In this document: positions 23,839 through 31,023 of the stretch, piece after piece | How positions within the stretch are numbered: position 1 is the first letter of the stretch | How the letters are laid out: every line of letters begins with the position of its first letter | Assembly (NCBI GenBank): GCA_002391195.1 | Contig: DGRZ01000033.1 | Coordinates: forward strand, 473 to 36,520 | DNA length: 36,048 nt | Reading direction: 5' to 3' | Origin: Fibrobacter sp. UBA4375 | GTDB taxonomy: Bacteria; Fibrobacterota; Fibrobacteria; Fibrobacterales; Fibrobacteraceae | Program-made: the position numbers and the translations under genes | The notes under the pieces: model-generated | The model's database searches: none | The model's input: only the letters and a program-made list of their open reading frames with translations | Told to the model about the DNA's origin: nothing

Positions 23839-24750
23839 ATGCTCCTGTCCGTCATCATCCCCGTCTATAACGAAGAAGAAATCGTTGCCGAAACCTACCG
23901 GGTTCTGGAAGAAGAACTCAAGGATATCGAGCACGAGCTGATTTTCGTGAACGACGGTTCCAAGGACCGCACCCGGGAAATCCTGGAAGGTCTGATTCCC
24001 GCAGGTTCAACCAACAAGTTGGTGAACTTCAGTAGGAATTTCGGGCACCAGGCCGCCTTCAGCGCCGGGCTGGACCACGCCCAAGGCGATGCGGTAGTCA
24101 TTATCGACGGAGACCTGCAGGACCCTCCCGCCCTCATCCACGAGATGCTGGAGAAATGGCGTGAAGGCTACCAGGTGGTTTACGCACAACGAAACAAGCG
24201 CAAGGGCGAGACCATCTTCAAGCGTTTTTCCGCCTACTGCTTCTATAGGCTCATCGGCAAGCTCACCAACATCGAGATTCCTCCCGACACCGGCGATTTC
24301 CGCCTGATGGACCGCTGCGTTGTCGATCAGCTGAAAAACCTGCCGGAACGGAGCCGTTTCTTGCGCGGGCTGGTGTGCTGGGTAGGTTTCAAGAAGATCG
24401 GCGTCAAGTATGACCGTGCCGAACGTACCGCAGGCAGATCCAAGTATCCTCTGAAGAAAATGCTCCACCTAGCTGGGGACGGCATCACCGGATTCAGCTC
24501 CGCCCCCCTGAAAGTCAGTTTCTATTTCGGCCTGTTGGCCACCCTCATCGCCTTCGGCGTTTTCGTCTGGTCCATCCTGGAAAAAATCCTCTCCCCCGCC
24601 ACCACGGTGCCGGGCTGGGCCTCCCTCATGACGGCCATCGTGTTCTTTGCCGGAGTGCAGCTCATTTCCATCGGAATCTTGGGCGAATACATCGGCCGCA
24701 TCTACGACGAAGTCAAGCAGAGACCGTTGTATATTGAGGATAAGAAGTAG
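23839..24750 (+). CDS. GT2 polyprenyl-phosphate glycosyltransferase (DPM1/GtrB/ArnC-like)
   Basis: 303 residues from ATG 23839; the upstream open frame is translated repeat. The GT-A domain has SVIIPVYNEEE (4-14), LIFVNDGSKDRT (34-45), FGHQAAFSAGLDHA and the metal-binding IDGDLQDPP (Asp90, Asp92). DTGDFRLMDR (about 153-162) is typical of dolichyl/undecaprenyl-phosphate sugar synthases. KYPLKKMLHLAGDGITGFSS (about 210-229) precedes two membrane helices (about 230-255 and 266-290). The enzyme transfers a sugar from a nucleotide donor to undecaprenyl phosphate on the cytoplasmic face. Following the GT-C enzyme on the same strand, it plausibly supplies that enzyme's lipid-linked donor. Which sugar is used cannot be seen. 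Confidence 0.9.
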   Translation: MLLSVIIPVYNEEEIVAETYRVLEEELKDIEHELIFVNDGSKDRTREILEGLIPAGSTNKLVNFSRNFGHQAAFSAGLDHAQGDAVVIIDGDLQDPPALIHEMLEKWREGYQVVYAQRNKRKGETIFKRFSAYCFYRLIGKLTNIEIPPDTGDFRLMDRCVVDQLKNLPERSRFLRGLVCWVGFKKIGVKYDRAERTAGRSKYPLKKMLHLAGDGITGFSSAPLKVSFYFGLLATLIAFGVFVWSILEKILSPATTVPGWASLMTAIVFFAGVQLISIGILGEYIGRIYDEVKQRPLYIEDKK

Positions 24751-24753
24751 GGT

Positions 24754-24816
24754 TAGGTATTAGGTCGTAGGTGGTAGGTATTAGGATCTAGGGGCTAGGA
24801 TCTAGGATTTAGTAAG
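24754..24816. repeat. Heptad tandem repeat array (TAGGNNN), nine units
   Basis: Nine units in perfect 7-bp phase: TAGGTAT, TAGGTCG, TAGGTGG, TAGGTAT, TAGGATC, TAGGGGC, TAGGATC, TAGGATT, TAGTAAG. The run begins immediately after the GT2 stop codon. The last ~50 nt, together with the following GCTGGTCTC, recur in inverse orientation at 27841-27886. Confidence 0.85.
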
Positions 24817-25108
24817 GCTGGTCTCAAGAGGAGTCATCCTCGCTGTCATTCTGGAGCGCAGCGATAGAATCACGAGGATCCGCTAGAAAGTTTAGAGCAG
24901 ATTGAAGCTAGAATTTTTTTTCTAATAAAAAATACCTTCTAGCAAATAGTTTTTTGTATATTACCCCTCGGTTTCCCGAAGGGGATTCTTCGTGGTTCAA
25001 GAGGTTTTGAACCAGTTGCCAGATGGGCCGGCGTTCCGGCCCAAATTCCCATATTATCAAATGAACAAGGCCATCGCGGTCGTTCTCCGCGCATGGCCAG
25101 GAGAAACT
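24817..25108 (+). promoter_or_regulatory. Non-coding leader with promoter box and three hairpins before the Rpn gene
   Basis: 24835-24884 is a GTCATCCTC...GAGGATCC repeat. TATATTAC (24957-24964) looks like a -10 box. It is followed by CCCC..CGG/CCG..GGGG (24964-24984), GGTTCAA/TTGAACC (24994-25000/25007-25013) and a perfect GGGCCGG-CGTT-CCGGCCC (25025-25042), then an SD (AGGAG, 25099-25103). A leader of about 140 nt is exceptional here, where many genes appear leaderless. It may be regulatory, but it could also be the remnant of an insertion. Confidence 0.5.
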
Positions 25109-26041
25109 ATGATGAACGAAAATACAAGTGCTGCAAAACGCAGCCACGCCCCATTCTTTCGATGGTTGTTCTCAAACACCACGCACGCAAGGAACCTGCT
25201 GGAACTGTCGGCGAAGGTGAACCGGGATCTGAGCGAGTTCCTCTCGGTGGTGAACCTGGATACCTTGATTCGGATTCCCGATTCCTACTCGGAAGTGGAC
25301 GAGACTGGCGAGGCGGACATCGCCTTCCGCGTGAACGTTGCCACAGGCGCCCCAGTGCTCGTAGGCATTCTGCTGGAGCACAAGTCCGGGCGTGATGTCG
25401 GCATCCTTGAACAGATTGACCGGTATGTCCATTCCGTCATGCGGCTACACGAAGATAACCGCATATTTAGCGGGTTCCCCACCATGGCGATTATCTTTTA
25501 CAACGGTCGCGAGAACTGGGACCCTTTGAAACTGCTGGAAAACGGATACCCCAAATATTTTCACGGGACCGTGCTTCCCTTCAAGTGCACCTTCATAAAT
25601 ATGGCGGACATTCCCGACAGCGACTGCCTCGCCTGCGAGGACGTAGAAACCGGAATGGGAATCGTGGCGATGAAATATGCTTTTGACAAGGATAAACTGC
25701 TTACAGCTTTGCCGCAGTTCAAAAGCTCTCTGCAGAAGATGGACGGGAATAAAGCCTCTTGTCTTTTGCAGAAAATAAGTTTATATTTAAAGGAGTACGT
25801 TGACCAAGGTGTTCTAAAGGAGTTGAACATGGCTTTCAAGAGCATAGGACAAAAATACGGCTTTGTGAGCGCCGGTGATGTTTTTCGCCAACAGATTGCC
25901 GACACGCAGCAAAAGGCCGAAGCAAAAGCACTTGAAGACAAGTTGAACACGGCAAAGAAAATGGTTCACGACGGAGTACTGTCCGTCGAAAACGCCATGT
26001 CGTATTTCGGCTTTACCAGGGAACAGATTCTCGAGAACTAG
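25109..26041 (+). CDS. Rpn-family recombination-promoting nuclease / PD-(D/E)XK 'transposase_31'-like protein
   Basis: 310 residues from ATG 25109 (a second ATG follows at 25112), chosen for AGGAG five to eight bases upstream. The alternative GTG 24992 would begin inside a leader hairpin. HAPFFRWLFSNTTHARNLLE (about 13-32) is the typical N-terminal block of the Rpn/YhgA group. The nuclease core is Asp70 in EADIAF and Glu90-x-Lys92 in LLEHKS, the PD-(D/E)XK pattern. QIDRYVHSVMRL and AIIFYNGRENW follow. The C-terminal ~60 residues are a helical Lys/Glu/Gln-rich tail. E. coli Rpn proteins are DNA endonucleases that promote recA-independent recombination; some homologues act in phage defence. No flanking terminal repeats were seen. 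Confidence 0.82.
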   Translation: MMNENTSAAKRSHAPFFRWLFSNTTHARNLLELSAKVNRDLSEFLSVVNLDTLIRIPDSYSEVDETGEADIAFRVNVATGAPVLVGILLEHKSGRDVGILEQIDRYVHSVMRLHEDNRIFSGFPTMAIIFYNGRENWDPLKLLENGYPKYFHGTVLPFKCTFINMADIPDSDCLACEDVETGMGIVAMKYAFDKDKLLTALPQFKSSLQKMDGNKASCLLQKISLYLKEYVDQGVLKELNMAFKSIGQKYGFVSAGDVFRQQIADTQQKAEAKALEDKLNTAKKMVHDGVLSVENAMSYFGFTREQILEN

Positions 26042-26065
26042 CCTCAGCTCTTTTTTATAACATCA

Positions 26066-26090
26066 AGACGGCTCCCTTCGGGAGCCGTTT
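26066..26090 (+). terminator. Terminator after the Rpn gene
   Basis: Perfect 9-bp stem ACGGCTCCC/GGGAGCCGT (26068-26076/26080-26088), 3-nt loop, short T tail. Confidence 0.7.
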
Positions 26091-26116
26091 GTAGTTACGG
26101 ATACTACAAATTTTCC

Positions 26117-26130
26117 TATATTTGCCTCCC
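26117..26130 (+). promoter_or_regulatory. TATATTTG -10 box before gmk
   Basis: TATATT begins 14 nt before ATG 26131, giving a leader of about two bases. No SD is present. Confidence 0.6.
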
Positions 26131-26688
26131 ATGAAATCCAAGCTGTTCGTGATGAGCGCCGCCAGCGGCGCAGGCAAGACCACCCTGAAGGACAAGGTCA
26201 TCGGGGAGTTCCCCGACATCGTGTATTCCATTTCCGCCACCACCCGCGCCCCCCGCGAGGGCGAAGTGAACGGTGTCCACTACTTTTTCAAGACCAAGGA
26301 AGAGTTCGAACAGATGATCAAGGACGACGCCCTGGTGGAATACAACCTGGTCCACGGGAACTACTACGGCACGCCCAAGAGTTTTGTAGAAGACATGCTC
26401 AAGCAGGGCAAGCGGGTTCTCTTTGACCTGGACGTTTTCGGCAAGGTGAACTTCGACAAGGTCTATCCCGACGCCACGGGCATCTTGATTTTGCCGCCCA
26501 GCGAAGAGGAACTGGAACGCAGGCTCCGGGGTCGCGGTACCGATTCCGAAGAGGTCATCCAGACCCGGCTCCACAACGCCAAGAAAGAGATGGAGTTCGC
26601 GAAGACCAAGGGCAAGTACGAATACACCATCGTGAACGACGACCTGGAACGTGCGGCGGACGAGCTCAGGGCCATACTGAAGGAATAA
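26131..26688 (+). CDS. gmk: Guanylate kinase
   Basis: 185 residues from ATG 26131. A longer version starting at TTG 26122 would begin inside the -10 box. The enzyme phosphorylates GMP to GDP with ATP. The P-loop SAASGAGKTTL has Lys16 and Thr17. SISATTRAPREGEVNGVHYFF (26282 region, about 36-56, here SATTRAPREGEVNGVHYF) is the GMP-binding signature. YNLVHGNYYGTPK (about 72-84) and a final 'YEYTIVNDDLERAADELRAI' complete the family pattern. Its promoter box leaves essentially no 5' leader. It is transcribed alone. Confidence 0.96.
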   Translation: MKSKLFVMSAASGAGKTTLKDKVIGEFPDIVYSISATTRAPREGEVNGVHYFFKTKEEFEQMIKDDALVEYNLVHGNYYGTPKSFVEDMLKQGKRVLFDLDVFGKVNFDKVYPDATGILILPPSEEELERRLRGRGTDSEEVIQTRLHNAKKEMEFAKTKGKYEYTIVNDDLERAADELRAILKE

Positions 26689-26700
26689 ATTCTTCGGGCC

Positions 26701-26795
26701 TGGATCCTTCGCCACATACGTGGCTCAGGATGACAAGTGAACTCTGCCTGGGGGCGTCATAAAAGGAGATGCCCGCACGGTGGCGGGCATGACAA
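26701..26795. repeat. Dispersed repeat and hairpin downstream of gmk
   Basis: GGATCCTTC...CAGGATGAC (26702-26735) is the inverse of the GTCATCCTG...AGGATCC element at 15425. ATGCCCGC-ACGGTG-GCGGGCAT (26769-26776/26783-26790) is a perfect 8-bp stem. On the minus strand it is followed by CTCCTTTTA and may terminate the TPR gene. Confidence 0.55.
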
Positions 26796-26820
26796 TTACA
26801 CTGAATGAACCGTTTCGGAA

Positions 26821-27507
26821 CTACAGGGAAGCCAGGAACTTCTGGGCCTTGTCGGCGTAGTTCTGGTTGTCGCCGTAAACTTCCAGCAGGCGTTCGGCGG
26901 TGTTCTTGGCCTTGGCGTCAAGACCCTGCTGCTGATAGACCAGCGTGAGTTTCCACATGGCGTCGGCCACCATGGGGGCCTCGTCCACAGGTTCTTCTTT
27001 CTGGAAGCGGTCTTCCTTGTCGCCGGTGCGCTTGCCGAACTCGCTCACATACTTTTCCAGCAGGTTGGCGGCGGCGGCGTAGTCTTCTTTTTCCATCTTC
27101 ACGGAGGCAAGACCGTGGAGGGCGGCAGAGCGGACCAGCACCACAGAACCGGCGTTGTCCAAAGACTTCTGGAACAGGGCGGCGGCACCGTCCAGGTCAC
27201 CCTTTTCGTACTTGATGTTGCCCGCATAGAGGCATGCCTTGGCAAGAGCCAGGCCTTCCAGGGAACGGCTGTTAATCTTGGATTCGAATTCGGCCAGGGC
27301 GTTGTCCTTATCGTTGGCGTAGAGCATGGTCATGCCCGCACCCAGAAGTTCGGTCTGTTCGGCGGCGGCGGCCTTGCGGGAATCCCTCAGCTGGACCACG
27401 CCCGCCACTACGGCGAGGATGACCACCAGGGCCACTACGACCTTGGTGCCGTGATGAACAAAAAATTCCTTGATTTCAGAGTTGTTCGCATTTGCTTCGT
27501 TAGCCAT
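26821..27507 (-). CDS. Membrane-anchored TPR protein (YfgM-like)
   Basis: 228 residues from the ATG of MANEANANNSEIKEFF (27505-27507); the open frame continues upstream but looks non-coding. A short cytoplasmic N-terminus leads to a single membrane helix (KVVVALVVILAVVAGVVQL, about 22-40). Three to four TPR-like helical pairs follow (LAKACLYAGNIKYEKGDLDG, SAALHGLASVKMEKEDYAAA, ADAMWKLTLVYQQQGLDAKA). The layout matches the YfgM/'tetratricopeptide repeat-like domain' family, which associates with the Sec/periplasmic chaperone network. That role is inferred from architecture only. TATGAT about 45 nt upstream of the start may be its -10. It is divergent from the tRNA gene. Confidence 0.75.
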   Translation of the reverse strand: MANEANANNSEIKEFFVHHGTKVVVALVVILAVVAGVVQLRDSRKAAAAEQTELLGAGMTMLYANDKDNALAEFESKINSRSLEGLALAKACLYAGNIKYEKGDLDGAAALFQKSLDNAGSVVLVRSAALHGLASVKMEKEDYAAAANLLEKYVSEFGKRTGDKEDRFQKEEPVDEAPMVADAMWKLTLVYQQQGLDAKAKNTAERLLEVYGDNQNYADKAQKFLASL

Positions 27508-27584
27508 AATATGCATCCATTTTGAAATTTTGTGAGCAATCATAGAAAAATTCGGGAATCTTGCCAACCGAAACAGCCCCGATA

Positions 27585-27613
27585 TTGACAAAAAAAGGGC
27601 CTGTTGCTATCTT
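27585..27613 (+). promoter_or_regulatory. Promoter of tRNA-Thr
   Basis: TTGACA (27585-27590), a 17-nt spacer, then TATCTT (27608-27613, followed by TG). A start 12 nt after the box's first base (27620) leaves six bases before the mature tRNA. This is the best-defined promoter in the window and it identifies TATCTTTG as the -10 element. Confidence 0.85.
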
Positions 27614-27625
27614 TGAGCCCGCAAC

Positions 27626-27698
27626 GCCACTCTAGCTCAGCTGGTAGAGCAGCTGATTCGTAATCAGCAGGTCGGCAGTTCAAATCTGCTGGGTGGCT
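27626..27698 (+). tRNA. tRNA-Thr (anticodon CGU)
   Basis: 73 nt without an encoded CCA. Acceptor GCCACTC pairs with GGGTGGC (one T-G pair), discriminator T73. The D arm contains AGCTCAGCTGGTAGAGC. The anticodon stem GCTGA/TCAGC encloses TTCGTAA, so the anticodon is CGT (27659-27661), reading ACG. The T arm is GGCAG-TTCAAAT-CTGCT-like. A terminator follows directly, so it is a single-gene transcript. Confidence 0.95.
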
Positions 27699-27702
27699 CG
27701 AA

Positions 27703-27736
27703 GGTCCCGCTTTCTGAAAGAAAGCGGGATTTTTTA
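27703..27736 (+). terminator. Terminator of the tRNA gene
   Basis: Perfect 10-bp stem TCCCGCTTTC/GAAAGCGGGA (27705-27714/27720-27729) with a TGAAA loop and a run of six T. Confidence 0.9.
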
Positions 27737-27851
27737 TACCCGAGGCTGCCTGCGGGGCGATTCCGGCAAGAGGGGGTGGTGAGCAACAAGCGCAAGCGCG
27801 TGCGAGCCAGGGGGATACCTCCCCCCCAAAAAAAAACTTCTCGAGACCAGC
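27737..27851. other. Low-complexity gap
   Basis: GC-rich then homopolymeric: AAGCGCAAGCGCGTGCG, a run of seven C, then about nine A. No gene or clear site. It has the look of the dispersed intergenic repeat material elsewhere in the window. Confidence 0.4.
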
Positions 27852-27893
27852 CTTACTAAACCCTAGATCCTAGCCCCTAAATCCTAACCCCTC
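27852..27893. repeat. Heptad tandem repeat array (complement of TAGGATC type)
   Basis: Phased units CTTACTA, AACCCTA, GATCCTA, GCCCCTA, AATCCTA, ACCCCTC. With the preceding GAGACCAGC it is an inverse near-copy of 24780-24826. It ends 14 nt before the TATATTTG box of the helicase gene. Confidence 0.8.
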
Positions 27894-27906
27894 CCCCCTA
27901 TTTTTC

Positions 27907-27921
27907 TATATTTGCCGCCCT
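27907..27921 (+). promoter_or_regulatory. TATATTTG -10 box before the helicase gene
   Basis: TATATT begins 15 nt before ATG 27922, implying a leader of about three bases. No SD is present. Confidence 0.6.
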
Positions 27922-29694
27922 ATGAATCCGAATGGCGCCATCATTGTACAGAGCAACCTCGAAATCATGGTCGAGGTGGACAATCCCAACTACGAACCTG
28001 CACGGGACGCGATCGCTCCCTTCACCGAACTGGTCAAGAGCCCCGAGCACCTGCACACCTACAAGATTTCCCACCTGAGCCTCTGGAACGCGGCTTCCAC
28101 GGGCCTCCGCGCAACCGAAGTTCTAGAACGGCTAGAAAGCCAGAGCCGCTACCCCATTCCCCAGACGGTGATTACCGAGGTGGAAGACTACATGGCCCGG
28201 TACGGCCTGCTCCGCCTGCGCAAAGAGGTTGACCGCCTGCTGCTGGAATCCGACGACACCTACATGTTCACCGAGATTTGCCACCTGAAAGAAGTGGAAC
28301 CGTTTATCCTGAAGTTCCTGGACGATTCCCACGCCGAAGTGGACCCGGAACGCCGGGGCCACCTGAAGATGGCCCTCACCAACGCCGGATTCCCGGTGGA
28401 AGACCTGGCAGGATATGTCCAGGGCGACCCGCTCCCCATCAAGCTCCGGGAAACCACCCTAGAAGGCAAGGTGTTCAAGCTCCGCGACTACCAGAAGGAA
28501 GCCGCCCAGGTGTTCTACGCCAGCGGTTCGGAAAAGGGCGGCTCCGGCGTTATCGTGCTGCCCTGCGGTTCGGGCAAGACGGTCATCGGTCTTGCCACCA
28601 TGGCCCTCATCCAGACCAAGACCCTTATCCTTACCCCCAACATTTCCGCCTCCCGCCAGTGGATTCGCGAAATCTGTGACAAGACGGACCTGACCCTCGA
28701 CCAGGTGAAGGAATACTCCGGCGAAGTGAAGGAAATCGGCCCCGTGACCGTGGCCACCTACCAGATTCTCACCCAGCGCAAGAAGGTGAAAGACGTAAAC
28801 AAGCAGGGCGAGCCCGAACCGGACGACCTGAGCGACGAAGAAGTCAAGAAGGAACTCTCGAACTTTCCGCTGTTCAGCGAACAGAAATGGGGCCTCATGA
28901 TTTATGACGAGGTGCACCTGCTACCGGCCCCGGTGTTCCGCCTGAGTACCGAAATGCAGGCCACCCGCCGCCTGGGCCTTACCGCCACCCTGGTCCGCGA
29001 AGACCACAAGGAGACGGAAGTGTTCAGCCTTATCGGGCCCAAGAAATACGACATTCCCTGGCGTGTGCTGGAAGCCCAGGGCTGGATTGCCACCGCCGAC
29101 TGTAACGAAATCCGCATCCCTATGGAAGCGGAACTGAAAATGAAATACGCCCTGGCGCCGGTCCGTGAAAAGATTACTCTCGCAAGCACCAATCCCGAAA
29201 AGACGGATATCGTAAAGCGGCTCCTCGCCCACTTTGACAAGCCCGACGACCGGGTGCTTATCATCGGGCAGTACATCGACCAGCTGGAAAAGCTGGCCCA
29301 GGAGCTGGAAATCCCGCTGATTACCGGCAAGACCCCCAACAAGGAACGCGAACGGCTCTACGCCGCCTTCCGCAAGGGCGAGCAGAAAAACCTGATGGTC
29401 TCCAAGGTAGGCAACTTCGCCATCGACCTTCCCGACGCCAACATCCTGATACAGATTTCCGGGACCTTCGGCAGCCGGCAAGAAGAAGCCCAGCGACTGG
29501 GCCGCATCTTGCGCCCCAAGAGCGACGGCGGCACCGCCCACTTCTACAGTATCGTGACCCAGGATTCCAAGGAGCAGGAGTTCTCCATGAACCGCCAGCT
29601 GTTCCTTACCGAACAGGGCTACGCCTACAAGATTATCAAGCGGGGCGACTGGGATATTTTGAGCCGCACGCCCGAAGAACTGGCCGTACGGTAA
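27922..29694 (+). CDS. XPB/Ssl2-like superfamily 2 DNA helicase
   Basis: 590 residues. Bacterial XPB homologues are 3'-5' DNA helicases or translocases thought to act in DNA repair. The N-terminal ~190 residues contain a Helicase_C_3/XPB-N-like region. The motor has motif I PCGSGKTVIG (Lys219), motif II DEVH (329-332) and motif III LTATLVREDHKE with the XPB-specific R359-E360-D361 (RED). The C-terminal motor has VLIIGQYIDQLEKLA, VSKVGNFAIDLPDAN and motif VI QEEAQRLGRILRPK (Arg525, Arg528). These are the features separating XPB from RecG/UvrB-type SF2 proteins. No Bax1-type nuclease partner lies nearby. The gene converges on the LytS-like kinase with only 4 nt between stops and no terminator between them. 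Confidence 0.9.
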   Translation: MNPNGAIIVQSNLEIMVEVDNPNYEPARDAIAPFTELVKSPEHLHTYKISHLSLWNAASTGLRATEVLERLESQSRYPIPQTVITEVEDYMARYGLLRLRKEVDRLLLESDDTYMFTEICHLKEVEPFILKFLDDSHAEVDPERRGHLKMALTNAGFPVEDLAGYVQGDPLPIKLRETTLEGKVFKLRDYQKEAAQVFYASGSEKGGSGVIVLPCGSGKTVIGLATMALIQTKTLILTPNISASRQWIREICDKTDLTLDQVKEYSGEVKEIGPVTVATYQILTQRKKVKDVNKQGEPEPDDLSDEEVKKELSNFPLFSEQKWGLMIYDEVHLLPAPVFRLSTEMQATRRLGLTATLVREDHKETEVFSLIGPKKYDIPWRVLEAQGWIATADCNEIRIPMEAELKMKYALAPVREKITLASTNPEKTDIVKRLLAHFDKPDDRVLIIGQYIDQLEKLAQELEIPLITGKTPNKERERLYAAFRKGEQKNLMVSKVGNFAIDLPDANILIQISGTFGSRQEEAQRLGRILRPKSDGGTAHFYSIVTQDSKEQEFSMNRQLFLTEQGYAYKIIKRGDWDILSRTPEELAVR

Positions 29695-29698
29695 TCCT

Positions 29699-30898
29699 CT
29701 AGTTGTCGGCGAGCTGTATCTTTAGGCGGCTTCGGTACACGCCGTCTTCCACGTAGGCGTTGTATTCCGCCTTGTCCCCAAAAAGCATTTCCAGGCGTTT
29801 CTGGAAAGTCGAAAGCCCGAGGCCGCTTGCCTTTTGGGGAGACTGGGACACCTTCGGGAAATTGGAATTTTCCGTTTGCAAAACCAGTTCGTCACCCTGC
29901 TGCCTGATGGTAATATGGGCGAAGCTTTTTCCCTTGGGGTTCTTGCTGTGTTTCAAAGCGTTTTCTACCAGGGGCATGGCTACTAGAGGCGGTATCATCA
30001 CTTTGGGGTTTTCAAGTTCCACGTCAAAACGGTAATCGAAACTCTCGTCCAGCCGGAGCTTTTCCAGGTTCCCGTACATCCGGAGAATTTCCACATCTTC
30101 TTCCAGGGGAATCATATCGTCGGCTGTCTGGTACAGGGTCACCCGCAACAGCTTGGAAAGTTCCATCATGGATTTTTCCGCCCGCTTGGAATCTATGGAA
30201 ATCAGCGCCGTTATGTTGTTCAAAGTATTGAACAGGAAATGGGGCGAAAGTTGGTTTTTTAAAAATTCTAGTTCATATTGCAAACGGCTGCGTTTTTGTT
30301 CCCTGACCACAAAACCGCGAAGGATTTGTGCCAATATAAGACGGTAATACACGCAGATAATGCAAACCAGGCAAACCAGCACCACAAAGGAAAAGACGGT
30401 CCAATAGCTGAAATGCCCTTTTACCGAAGAGAACATGTAGGAATTGAAAAAGTAATTTACTCCCTGATCGGGAGCCCGGTCTATCAAAAAAAGCACCACT
30501 TCTCGCAAGAAGCAGGTTACCAAAATAACGACAGCATTATATACAAAGTAAATTCCATAACGCTTATTGAGAATGTAATTAGGAACGAGTAAATTGAGAT
30601 TAAGGCCGAACACCCCGATGCTCATCAGCACGGGGAAATAAAAATTCATGAGTTCTCGCCAGTCCAAACCGATTACCGAACGGGTAACCGGATCCCCGAT
30701 GTAGAGCATGGGAAAAATCAGGATAAAGAGAAATATGAGTATCTGGGGCACGTAGGCCGGGACAGGGAAGGATAACTTATCCTCCTGTTCCAGGATTTCA
30801 CGGATTTTTTTCTCATATCGGTCGAAATCCCTTTCCTGGGCCCCCTGCCACCTCTGTCGAAGCTTGGAAATGGAAATTTTGCTTTTTTCTGGTTCCAT
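29699..30898 (-). CDS. LytS/YehU-family sensor histidine kinase
   Basis: 399 residues from the ATG of MEPEKSKISI (30896-30898), preceded by a TATTTT box 13 nt upstream; the longer frame is less likely. Four membrane segments lie at about residues 50-190 (VPQILIFLFILIFPMLYIG, FPVLMSIGVFGLNLNLL, YNAVVILVTCFLREVVLFLI, WTVFSFVVLVCLVCIICVYY, abbreviated by their first residues). A His_kinase domain has His220 in QLSPHFLFNTLNN. The HATPase_c part has VENALKHSKN (N box) and SGLGLSTFQKRLEMLFG (G box). This family usually pairs with a LytTR-type response regulator. None is adjacent, so it is an orphan in this window. Confidence 0.88.
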   Translation of the reverse strand: MEPEKSKISISKLRQRWQGAQERDFDRYEKKIREILEQEDKLSFPVPAYVPQILIFLFILIFPMLYIGDPVTRSVIGLDWRELMNFYFPVLMSIGVFGLNLNLLVPNYILNKRYGIYFVYNAVVILVTCFLREVVLFLIDRAPDQGVNYFFNSYMFSSVKGHFSYWTVFSFVVLVCLVCIICVYYRLILAQILRGFVVREQKRSRLQYELEFLKNQLSPHFLFNTLNNITALISIDSKRAEKSMMELSKLLRVTLYQTADDMIPLEEDVEILRMYGNLEKLRLDESFDYRFDVELENPKVMIPPLVAMPLVENALKHSKNPKGKSFAHITIRQQGDELVLQTENSNFPKVSQSPQKASGLGLSTFQKRLEMLFGDKAEYNAYVEDGVYRSRLKIQLADN

Positions 30899-30905
30899 AA
30901 TGACA

Positions 30906-30911
30906 AAAATA
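30906..30911 (-). promoter_or_regulatory. -10 box of a predicted near-leaderless promoter
   Basis: On the minus strand TATTTTTG begins 13 nt before the kinase ATG, placing the start one base before it. No SD is present. Confidence 0.5.
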
Positions 30912-31023
30912 GGTCCAAAATCGCCCCCCGTACAGCCCATAATGACACTTTTATGACAAAAAAGCGATTTTTCCCGACAAAAAACAAATTAAACTTTTGC
31001 AAGGGCTAGGGCAGTTCCTGACA

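Noticed and set aside
24754..24816. Resemblance of the heptads (TTTAGGG, CCCTAAA) to plant-type telomere repeats
   Set aside because: The units are degenerate and short arrays, lie between bacterial genes, and several families have unrelated consensus; the similarity is by chance.
24992..25108. N-terminal extension of the Rpn protein from GTG 24992
   Set aside because: It would begin within a leader hairpin without an SD; ATG 25109 has a good SD and matches the family N-terminus.
24817..26100. Insertion sequence around the Rpn ('transposase_31') gene
   Set aside because: No terminal inverted repeats or target-site duplication were found; Rpn proteins are PD-(D/E)XK nucleases and not classical IS transposases.
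15425..26735. GTCATCCTG...AGGATCC elements as gene-specific terminators
   Set aside because: Copies occur in both orientations relative to genes and without T tracts, so they fit a dispersed repeat better than terminators.
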